From NCBI GenBank assembly GCA_964499865.1, contig CAZCPY010000063.1, positions 1 through 17,591 on the forward strand: 17,591 nt of DNA, in the 5' to 3' direction. A program made the position numbers and the translations under genes. The notes beneath the pieces are model-generated. The model did no database searches and was not told where the DNA came from. It saw nothing but the letters and a program-made list of their open reading frames with translations. Below are positions 7,896 through 13,870 of this stretch, piece by piece. Each line of letters begins with the position of its first letter. Within the stretch, counting starts at the first letter, position 1. The DNA comes from JANOGU01 sp964499865. Lineage in GTDB: Bacteria > Pseudomonadota > Alphaproteobacteria > Rhodobacterales > Rhodobacteraceae.

Positions 7896-8905
7896 GCGGC
7901 CTCCTGCCGCAGGACCTGCGCCGCGGTGCGGTCGATCAGCGCGCCCAGATCCTCGCCCCGCGCCCGCGCCGCGAAGGACAGCGCCATCCGGTGCGTCAGC
8001 ACCGCGCGCGCCAGGGCGCCGACGTCGGCGACCGAGGGTGCGAGCCGCCCCTCCAGCAGCGCCCGCGCCCGCACCGTCAGCATCAGAGCCTGCGCCGCCC
8101 GGGGCCCCGGGCCCCAGGACAATTGCCCCTCGAGCGCCCGGCCCTCGGGCTCTCCCGGGCGGCAGGCGCGCACGAGGTCGAGGATCGCCTCGACCACGCT
8201 GTCGCCCACCGGCATGCGGCGGATCACCTTCTGCGCGGCGATCAGGTCCTCGGCCGTCAGCACCTGGTGCACCTGCGCCTCCTCGGCCCCGGTGGTGGCG
8301 AGCAGGATGTCGCGTTCGGTGGCGCGGTCGGGGTAGAGCACGTCGACCTGCACGAGGAAGCGGTCAAGCTGCGCCTCGGGCAGGGGGTAGGTGCCTTCCT
8401 GTTCGATCGGGTTCTGCGTCGCCAGCACGTGGAACGGCCGCGGCAGCGGGCGGTGCGCGCCGCCGATGGTGACCTCGCGCTCCTGCATCGCCTGGAGGAG
8501 GGCGGACTGCGTGCGCGGGCTGGCGCGGTTGATCTCGTCGGCCATCAGCAGCTGGCAGAAGATCGGGCCCTGCAGGAAGCGGAAGCTGCGGGTGCCGTCG
8601 GCGGCGGTTTCCAGCACCTCGGAGCCCAGGATGTCGGCGGGCATCAGGTCTGGGGTGAACTGGATGCGGCTGCCCTGCAGGCCCAGCACGGTGGACAGCG
8701 TATCCACGAGCCGCGTCTTGCCGAGGCCCGGCAGGCCCACAAGCAGCGCATGGCCGCCGCAGAGGATCGAGGCCAGCACCAGGTCGACGACCTGCCCCTG
8801 GCCGATGAAGCGGCGGTTGATCGACGCCTTGACCTCGCCCAGCCGGTCGCCCAGCCGCTCGATCTCGGCCACCAGCGCCTCGGTCTCGTGGGGGGTCGGG
8901 GTCAT
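7892..8905 (-). CDS. moxR: MoxR family AAA+ ATPase
   Basis: A 337-residue MoxR-type AAA+ ATPase, the normal length for the family. Walker A is GLPGLGKT at residues 57-64, Walker B is LLMADEINRA with D123 and E124, and sensor 1 is in HVLATQNPIEQEGTYPLPEA followed by QLDRF, the classic MoxR signature. The C-terminal lid contains the WGPGPRAAQAL segment. The start ATG 8905 is preceded by GGAGGA with 4-5 bases of spacing. It is the first gene of the operon and probably drives chaperone-like assembly or activation of the downstream VWA-like proteins; that role is known only for a few MoxR members (for example methanol dehydrogenase maturation and gas-vesicle or Bat systems). No metal-enzyme or dehydrogenase gene is in the operon here, so the client is unknown. 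Confidence 0.93.
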   Translation of the reverse strand: MTPTPHETEALVAEIERLGDRLGEVKASINRRFIGQGQVVDLVLASILCGGHALLVGLPGLGKTRLVDTLSTVLGLQGSRIQFTPDLMPADILGSEVLETAADGTRSFRFLQGPIFCQLLMADEINRASPRTQSALLQAMQEREVTIGGAHRPLPRPFHVLATQNPIEQEGTYPLPEAQLDRFLVQVDVLYPDRATERDILLATTGAEEAQVHQVLTAEDLIAAQKVIRRMPVGDSVVEAILDLVRACRPGEPEGRALEGQLSWGPGPRAAQALMLTVRARALLEGRLAPSVADVGALARAVLTHRMALSFAARARGEDLGALIDRTAAQVLRQEAA

Positions 8906-8986
8906 GGGGTCCTCCGGGGGCTGGCGTGCGTGTCCGTCCGGGACGTATCGTGACTTGCGCGAAGGGCAAACGGAAGGGCGGGACAA
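8906..8986. promoter_or_regulatory. Divergent intergenic region moxR / DUF1285
   Basis: The 81-bp spacer separates two divergent transcription units and must hold the promoter of the 6.8-kb moxR operon unless transcription starts elsewhere. I find no convincing -35/-10 pair. On the moxR side GATACG (about 30 bases before the ribosome site) is a weak -10 candidate with no well-placed -35. Confidence 0.3.
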
Positions 8987-9532
8987 GTGATCGTGAAACC
9001 GACCGCCGAGGGTGTGATGAAATCCGCCGCGGCTGCCAAGGGCAAGGGGCCGGCGCCGGTGCATCTGTGGAACCCGCCGTTCTGCGGCGACCTCGACTTG
9101 GTGATCCGGCGCGACGGGCGCTGGGATTACCTGGGCACGCCGATCGGGCGCGAAGCGCTGGTGAAGCTGTTCGCCAACATCCTCAAGCGCGAGGGCGATG
9201 CCTATTTCCTGGTCACGCCGGTCGAGAAGGTGGGCATCCGGGTGGAGGATGCGCCCTTCGTCGCGGTGGACTTCCGGCAGGAGGCGGGGCGGCTGGTCTT
9301 CGTGACCAGCCTGGGCGACGAGACCGCCGCGGGCCCCGACCGCCCGATCCGCGTGGAGATGCGGGCAGGGGAACCCGCGCCCTACGTGCTGGTGCGCCCA
9401 GGGCTCTGGGCACGGATCGACCGCAAGTCCTTCTACCGGCTGGTGGATCTGGGGGAGGTCGAAGGGGAGTGGTTCGGCCTCCGGTCGGGCGGCGCGTTCT
9501 TTCCGGTGATCCCGGCGGCCGAACTGCCGTGA
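8987..9532 (+). CDS. DUF1285 family protein
   Basis: A protein of up to 181 residues belonging to DUF1285, a small cytoplasmic family without known function that is common in alpha- and gammaproteobacteria. The family core is intact: PVHLWNPPFCGDLDLVI, RRDGRWDYLGTPIGRE, LVKLFANILKREGDAYFLVT and PVEKVGIRVEDAPFVAVDF, ending with FGLRSGGAFFPVIP. The start is open. GTG 8987 gives 181 residues and is preceded by a weak GGGCGGGAC; ATG 9017 gives 171 residues with GAGGG upstream. Both lie before the conserved region. It is transcribed divergently from moxR and is followed after 7 bases by the isomerase-like gene, so the two are probably one operon. Nothing in the sequence links it to the MoxR system beyond adjacency. 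Confidence 0.88.
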   Translation: MIVKPTAEGVMKSAAAAKGKGPAPVHLWNPPFCGDLDLVIRRDGRWDYLGTPIGREALVKLFANILKREGDAYFLVTPVEKVGIRVEDAPFVAVDFRQEAGRLVFVTSLGDETAAGPDRPIRVEMRAGEPAPYVLVRPGLWARIDRKSFYRLVDLGEVEGEWFGLRSGGAFFPVIPAAELP

Positions 9533-9539
9533 GGGTTGC

Positions 9540-10277
9540 GTGAGGATCGCGGCCAACCTGACCTGGCTGTTCGGCGAGCTGCCGATGCTCGACCGCCCCG
9601 CGGCGGCGCGGGCGGCGGGGTTTGCGGGGGTGGAGGTGCTGTTTCCCTACGACCATCCGCCAGCGGCCTGGGCAGGGGCGCTGGACGGCCTGCCGGTGGC
9701 GCTGATCAACACGCCCGCGGGCGACGGCGCAGCGGACGACTGGGCGGCAGGCGCGCGCGGCCTTGCCGCGGTGCCGGGCGCCGAGGCGCGGTTCCGCGAC
9801 GCGTTCGCCCGCGCGCGGGACTGGGCGGCGGCGATGGGTGCCGCGCGCATCCATGTGATGGCGGGCAATGCCGCGGGGGCCGAGGCCGCGGCGGTGTTCC
9901 GCCGCAACCTGGCCTGGGCCGCGGGCTTGGGGGTGCCGCTGGTCATCGAGCCGCTGAACCCCGGCGACATGCCGGGGTATCACCTCTGCGGCTTCGCGCA
10001 GGCGATGGCGGTGCTGGCCGACCTCGGCGGGGCGGATGTGGCGGTGCAGGTCGACACCCGGCACGCGGCACGGCTGGGCGGTCTGTCCGCGGTCTGGGCC
10101 CTGTGCGCGGGACGGGTGGGCCATGTGCAGGTGGCGGGCGAACCCGACCGGGGCGAGCCCGGGGCTGCGGAGCTGGACTGGCTGGCGGGCAGCGGCTGGG
10201 ACGGCTGGGTGGGGGCGGAGTACCGCCCGCGCGCGGGGACGGTTGCGGGTCTGGGCTGGCTGCGGCAAATTCCTTGA
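9540..10277 (+). CDS. hyi: Hydroxypyruvate isomerase-like TIM-barrel protein
   Basis: A 245-residue xylose-isomerase-like TIM barrel of the hydroxypyruvate isomerase (Hyi/OtnI) group, which interconverts hydroxypyruvate and tartronate semialdehyde or closely related 2-oxo acids. Recognisable segments are the N-terminal MRIAANLTWLFGELP, INTPAGD near residue 56, IHVMAGNAAG near 104, IEPLNPGDMPGYHL (E137), VQVDTRHA (D172, H175), HVQVAGEPDRGEPG (Q197) and GAEYRP (E227). E137, D172, Q197 and E227 sit where the metal and acid residues of this fold are expected; that is inference from family knowledge. The start is GTG 9540, with GAGGG four bases upstream and only 7 bases after DUF1285. The stop codon lies at the base of the first of two perfect hairpins. 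OtnI (2-oxo-tetronate isomerase) specificity cannot be excluded. A glcD gene 8 kb away also concerns glyoxylate-level metabolism, but the two are not in one operon. Confidence 0.85.
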   Translation: MRIAANLTWLFGELPMLDRPAAARAAGFAGVEVLFPYDHPPAAWAGALDGLPVALINTPAGDGAADDWAAGARGLAAVPGAEARFRDAFARARDWAAAMGAARIHVMAGNAAGAEAAAVFRRNLAWAAGLGVPLVIEPLNPGDMPGYHLCGFAQAMAVLADLGGADVAVQVDTRHAARLGGLSAVWALCAGRVGHVQVAGEPDRGEPGAAELDWLAGSGWDGWVGAEYRPRAGTVAGLGWLRQIP

Positions 10278-10291
10278 AGAAAGGAATTTGC
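10265..10291. repeat. Perfect hairpin 1 (11-bp stem, 5-base loop)
   Basis: GCAAATTCCTT (10265-10275) pairs exactly with AAGGAATTTGC (10281-10291) around the loop GAAGA. The hyi stop codon TGA occupies 10275-10277, at the stem-loop boundary. The arm is AT-rich in a very GC-rich genome. No T-tract follows, so it is not a textbook Rho-independent terminator. Confidence 0.75.
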
Positions 10292-10316
10292 ACATTCCCC
10301 GGGGCGGGGAATGTGC
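10290..10316. repeat. Perfect hairpin 2, directly abutting hairpin 1
   Basis: GCACATTCCCC (10290-10300) pairs exactly with GGGGAATGTGC (10306-10316) around GGGGC. It shares the two bases GC at 10290-10291 with hairpin 1, and its arm matches the first arm at 8 of 11 positions. Stem and loop lengths are identical to hairpin 1, which suggests that they form one tandem element. Confidence 0.75.
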
Positions 10317-10332
10317 GCCTTCGCTCTGCGCC

Positions 10333-10362
10333 TTGCGGCCCGGCCTGCGGCGCAGGTAGTCT
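10333..10362 (+). promoter_or_regulatory. Candidate promoter of the zinc-finger gene
   Basis: TTGCGG (10333-10338) and TAGTCT (10357-10362) are separated by 18 bases, a moderate match to sigma-70 boxes. The gene starts 33 bases downstream of the -10 box. Found by eye. Confidence 0.35.
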
Positions 10363-10394
10363 GGCCGCAGCGCCGCATGCGACGGAGACGCCAG

Positions 10395-10580
10395 ATGCCC
10401 CTCGAGGCCCCCGAGACCCAGACCGTGACCACATGGAAGGTCGCCTGCGACGGCGGCGAGGGCGCGCTTGGCCATCCGCGGGTCTGGCTGACCATCCCGG
10501 AGGACACCGGCTGGGTCGAGTGCGGCTATTGCGACAAGCGGTTCGTCATCGACCGGGCGCATGCGGGGGATGACCACTGA
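10395..10580 (+). CDS. Small CHCC zinc-finger domain protein (NDUFS6-like)
   Basis: A 61-residue protein that is almost entirely one zf-CHCC domain. The metal ligands are visible as C18, H27, C43 and C46 within VACDGG, GHPRVWLTI and WVECGYCDKRFVID. The family is related to the mitochondrial complex I accessory subunit NDUFS6, and in alphaproteobacteria short stand-alone versions of this kind are usual; a link to respiratory complex I is known for the mitochondrial protein and only inferred here. ATG 10395 is preceded by GGAGA at 8 bases. It lies downstream of the twin hairpins, has its own candidate promoter, and is followed by a hairpin at 10627-10642, so it is probably transcribed separately from hyi and polA. 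Confidence 0.85.
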   Translation: MPLEAPETQTVTTWKVACDGGEGALGHPRVWLTIPEDTGWVECGYCDKRFVIDRAHAGDDH

Positions 10581-10626
10581 GGGGGCTTCGCCTGTGACGA
10601 CCCGCCGGGGCTCTGCCCGCCGCCCG

Positions 10627-10642
10627 TCGGTCCTCGGACCGA
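10627..10642. terminator. Hairpin between zinc-finger gene and polA
   Basis: TCGGTCC (10627-10633) pairs exactly with GGACCGA (10636-10642), a 7-bp stem (6 bp if a 4-base loop is assumed). Flanking CGCC and GGCG can lengthen the stem with small bulges. It follows the zinc-finger stop by 46 bases and is a candidate terminator, although no T-run follows. Confidence 0.4.
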
Positions 10643-10661
10643 TGGCGGATACGACAGGCGG

Positions 10662-10688
10662 CCCCGGGGTATTTCGGCAAAGATGAAG
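10662..10688 (+). other. CCCCGGGGTATTT / AAAGATGAAG intergenic motif upstream of polA
   Basis: This stretch holds a palindromic CCCCGGGG, then TATTT, a short spacer and AAAGATGAAG. From memory, near-identical sequences occur in many intergenic regions of Rhodobacteraceae genomes, so it may be a dispersed element rather than the polA ribosome site. It contains the ATG at 10683 that is in frame with polA. Confidence 0.35.
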
Positions 10689-10700
10689 CGGATGGGTGCC

Positions 10701-13508
10701 ATGGCGTTCGGAAAGGGCTGTCACCTGCACCTGATCGACGGGTCGGCCTATATCTTCCGGGCCTATCACGCGATGCCGCCCCTGACGCGCAAGTCGGACG
10801 GCTTGCCGGTGGGCGCCGTGTCCGGCTTTTGCAACCTTCTGTGGTCGGAGATTTCCAAGGAGCGGGGGCGCGAGGCCGCGACGCATGTCGCGGTGGTCTT
10901 CGACCATTCCTCGAAGACCTTCCGCAACGCGATCTATCCGCCTTACAAGGCGCACCGGCCCGAGCCGCCCGAGGACCTGCGGCCGCAGTTCCCGCTGACG
11001 CGCGCGGCGACGCGGGCCTTCAACGTGGCCTGCCTGGAGATCGAGGGGTTCGAGGCCGACGACATCATCGCCACGCTGGCCCGCCAGGCGGCGGAGGCGG
11101 GCGGCCAGTGCACCATCGTCTCGTCCGACAAGGACCTGATGCAGCTGATCCGGCCCGGCGTGCGGATGCGCGATCCGATGAAGGACCGGATGGTGGGGCC
11201 CGACGAGGTGGCGGAGAAGTTCGGCGTCCTGCCCGGCCGGGTGGTGGACGTGCAGGCGCTTGCGGGCGATTCGACCGACAACGTGCCGGGCGCGCCGGGG
11301 ATCGGGCTGAAGACGGCGGCCCTGCTGATCCAGGAATACGGCGACCTCGACACGCTCTTGGCGCGCGCGGGCGAGATCCGGCAGGAGAAGCGGCGGCAGT
11401 CGCTGCTGGAGAATGCGGACCTGATCCGCATCTCGCGCCGTCTGGTGACGCTGGATGACCGCGTGGCGCTGCCGGTGGGGCTGGATGACCTGGCGGTCAG
11501 GGTGCCGGATCCGGGGCCGCTGTTCGCCTTCCTTGGCGAGATGGAGTTCGGCTCGATCAGCCGCCGGGTGGCCGAGCGGCTGAAGGTCGAGCGGCCCGTC
11601 GCGGCCCCCGCGCCGGAGGCCGCGCCTGCGGCGGCGGTGGCCGCGGTGCCCTTCGACCATGCCGCCTACCGCACCGTGGCGGACATGGGCGCGCTGGAGG
11701 CGGTGATCGCGCAGGCCCGCGACCGCGGCCATGTCGCGGTGGACACCGAGACCACCAGCCTGGACGAGATGCGGGCCGACTTGGTGGGCATCTCGCTCTG
11801 CGTCGATCCGGGGGCGGCGGTCTATGTCCCGGTCGGGCACCGGGCCGGCGCGGGCGACCTGTTCGGCGGGGCCGGGCTGGCCGAGGGGCAGTTGCCCCTG
11901 GCCGAGGTGCTGGCGGCGCTGAAGCCGCTGCTCGAGGACCCCGCGGTCCTGAAGATCGGGCAGAACATCAAGTACGACTGGAAGATCCTCGCGCGCCACG
12001 GCATCGAGATCGCGCCGCATGACGACACGATGCTGATGTCCTATGCGCTGTCTGCCGGGCTGACCACGCATGGCATGGACGTGCTGTCCGAGGCCGTGCT
12101 GGGCCATGTGCCGATCCCGATCAAGACGCTGCTGGGGTCGGGCAAGGCGGCTGTCACCTTCGACCGGGTGCCGATCCCCGAGGCCACGCGCTATGCCGCC
12201 GAGGATGCCGACGTCACGCTGCGCCTGTGGCAGGCGCTGAAGCCGCGCCTGCCGGGGGCGCGGGTGACCACGGTCTACGAGACGCTGGAACGCCCGCTGG
12301 TCCCGGTGCTGGCGCGGATGGAGATGGCGGGGATCGAGGTCGACCGCGCCACGCTGTCGCGCATGTCGGGCGCCTTCGCGCAGTCGATGCTGGGTCTGGA
12401 GGCGGAAATCCAGGCGCTGGCGGGGCGGCCGTTCAACGTCGGGAGCCCCAAGCAGCTGGGCGAGATCCTGTTCGACGAGATGGGCGTGCAGGGCGGCGAG
12501 CGCGGCAAGACCGGGGCCTATGCCACCGGCGCCGAGGTGCTGGAGGACATCACCACGCTGGAAGGCCATCCGCAGGCCGCGACGCTCGCCGCCCGCGTGC
12601 TGGACTGGCGGCAATTGTCCAAGCTCAAGTCGACCTACACGGACGCGCTGCAGGAGGCGATCAATCCCGGGACGGGGCGGGTGCATACGTCCTATTCCAT
12701 CGCGGGGGCGAACACCGGGCGGCTGGCCTCGACCGACCCCAACCTGCAGAACATCCCTGTGCGCACCGAGGAAGGCCGCCGCATCCGAGAGGCTTTCGTG
12801 GCGCCCAAGGGGCGGGTGCTGGTGTCGCTCGACTATTCCCAGATCGAGCTGCGCATCCTCGCGCACATGGCCGACATCCCCGCCCTGCGCCACGCCTTCG
12901 AGGACGGGATCGACATCCATGCGATGACGGCCTCGGAGATGTTCGGCGTGCCCCTGGCCGAGATGACGCCCGACGTGCGGCGGCGGGCCAAGGCGATCAA
13001 CTTCGGGGTGATCTACGGGATTTCGGGCTTCGGCCTCGCCCGCAACCTGCGCATCCCGCGCGCCGAGGCGCAGGCCTTCATCGACCGTTACTTCGAGCGT
13101 TTTCCGGGTATCCGCGCCTACATGGACGCGACGGTGAAGTTCGCGCAAGGCAACGGCTTCGTGCAGACGCTGTTCGGGCGCCGGATCCACACGCCCGAGA
13201 TCAATGCGCGCGGCCCCGGCGCAGGCTTTGCCCGCCGCGCGGCGATCAACGCGCCGATCCAGGGCACCGCGGCGGACGTGATCCGGCGGGCGATGGTGCG
13301 GATGCCCGCGGCGATTGCGGGGCTGGATGCGCGAATGCTGCTGCAGGTGCATGACGAATTGCTGTTCGAGGTGGCGGACGGCGATGCCGACCGGCTGACC
13401 GCAGTCGCGCGGGCGGTGATGGAGGGGGCCGCGCACCCGGCGGTCGACCTGGCCGTGCCGCTGGTGGTGGAGGCGGGCCGCGGGGCGAACTGGGCCGAGG
13501 CCCATTGA
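10701..13508 (+). CDS. polA: DNA polymerase I with 5' nuclease, proofreading and polymerase domains
   Basis: A 935-residue family A DNA polymerase that removes RNA primers and fills gaps in replication and repair. The 5'-nuclease domain occupies about residues 1-290 (LHLIDGSAYIFRAYHA, EIEGFEADDIIATLA, SSDKDLMQL, GDSTDNVPGAPGIG). The 3'-5' exonuclease is intact: D348 and E350 in VAVDTETTS, IGQNIKYDWKIL, and YAAEDADVTLRL. Polymerase motif A is SLDYSQIELRILAHM with D711, motif B is RRRAKAINFGVIYG, and motif C is LLQVHDELLFEV with D885 and E886. It is therefore a complete proofreading enzyme. I prefer ATG 10701 (MAFGKGCHLHL) because family members begin close to that segment. In-frame ATGs at 10692 and 10683 would add 3 or 6 residues, and no start has a strong Shine-Dalgarno. 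It is probably monocistronic. Confidence 0.95.
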   Translation: MAFGKGCHLHLIDGSAYIFRAYHAMPPLTRKSDGLPVGAVSGFCNLLWSEISKERGREAATHVAVVFDHSSKTFRNAIYPPYKAHRPEPPEDLRPQFPLTRAATRAFNVACLEIEGFEADDIIATLARQAAEAGGQCTIVSSDKDLMQLIRPGVRMRDPMKDRMVGPDEVAEKFGVLPGRVVDVQALAGDSTDNVPGAPGIGLKTAALLIQEYGDLDTLLARAGEIRQEKRRQSLLENADLIRISRRLVTLDDRVALPVGLDDLAVRVPDPGPLFAFLGEMEFGSISRRVAERLKVERPVAAPAPEAAPAAAVAAVPFDHAAYRTVADMGALEAVIAQARDRGHVAVDTETTSLDEMRADLVGISLCVDPGAAVYVPVGHRAGAGDLFGGAGLAEGQLPLAEVLAALKPLLEDPAVLKIGQNIKYDWKILARHGIEIAPHDDTMLMSYALSAGLTTHGMDVLSEAVLGHVPIPIKTLLGSGKAAVTFDRVPIPEATRYAAEDADVTLRLWQALKPRLPGARVTTVYETLERPLVPVLARMEMAGIEVDRATLSRMSGAFAQSMLGLEAEIQALAGRPFNVGSPKQLGEILFDEMGVQGGERGKTGAYATGAEVLEDITTLEGHPQAATLAARVLDWRQLSKLKSTYTDALQEAINPGTGRVHTSYSIAGANTGRLASTDPNLQNIPVRTEEGRRIREAFVAPKGRVLVSLDYSQIELRILAHMADIPALRHAFEDGIDIHAMTASEMFGVPLAEMTPDVRRRAKAINFGVIYGISGFGLARNLRIPRAEAQAFIDRYFERFPGIRAYMDATVKFAQGNGFVQTLFGRRIHTPEINARGPGAGFARRAAINAPIQGTAADVIRRAMVRMPAAIAGLDARMLLQVHDELLFEVADGDADRLTAVARAVMEGAAHPAVDLAVPLVVEAGRGANWAEAH

Positions 13509-13522
13509 GCGAGGGGAACCCG

Positions 13523-13870
13523 ATGCGGATGACGGCACCTGCCGTCGCGGCGCGCGCGTCGGACGGCATCGCCCCGGTCGACGGCGATCCGATCGTCGGC
13601 CGGCCAGGCGCGCCCGGCCCGCCCGCCCCGCCCGCCCCACCCCGCCCGTCCAGGGCCGCCCGCCCCGCCCCGCCCGTCCGCCGGTTGCGCAAAGCCGGAC
13701 CACCGGCAGGGACACGGCCGGGACACGCGGCCACAGGCCGCGGCCGACAATCCTGCGATGCAGGATCCGCGAGGTCGAACGGTCGCCCGCGCCAGCCCGG
13801 CGGGCCGTCCCGGCGGCCCGTCACCGACGGAAGACCTGCAAGCCGCAGCCGGCCCTCCGCATTTCAGTGA
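13523..13870 (+). CDS. Doubtful Pro/Arg/Ala-rich ORF downstream of polA
   Basis: ATG 13523 is preceded by GAGGGG at 6 bases and opens 115 codons, but the product is low-complexity (PGPPAPPAPPRPS-type runs, later RPRQPGGPSRR). It contains no domain I recognise, and it runs through an extreme GC tract where open frames arise by chance. Its end overlaps the convergent methyltransferase gene by 7 bases. It may be the start of a former gene whose remainder was lost, or not a gene at all. Apart from the C-rich tract and one hairpin, the 355-bp gap after polA shows nothing else. Confidence 0.2.
   Translation: MRMTAPAVAARASDGIAPVDGDPIVGRPGAPGPPAPPAPPRPSRAARPAPPVRRLRKAGPPAGTRPGHAATGRGRQSCDAGSARSNGRPRQPGGPSRRPVTDGRPASRSRPSAFQ
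13618..13675 (-). other. Dense G-quadruplex-forming tract (G-rich on minus strand)
   Basis: The + strand has seven runs of 3-4 C between 13618 and 13647, separated by single bases, and four more runs between 13659 and 13675. The minus strand therefore carries at least two strong G3+N1 quadruplex motifs, and the + strand could form i-motifs. The tract lies about 110 bases after polA, on the template side of the polA transcript. Confidence 0.7.
13750..13766. terminator. Hairpin between convergent polA and methyltransferase genes
   Basis: ATCCTGC (13750-13756) pairs exactly with GCAGGAT (13760-13766) around a 3-base loop. It lies between convergent genes and could end transcription from either side, but no T-run follows on either strand. 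Confidence 0.35.

Noticed and set aside
10265..10316. Twin hairpins as ordinary Rho-independent terminators
   Set aside because: Neither stem is followed by a T-tract. Kept as structural repeats with open function.
9213..13715. 1500-codon minus-strand open frame antisense to polA and hyi
   Set aside because: It covers several independent + strand genes with intact motifs; His/Arg/Gln-rich shadow composition.
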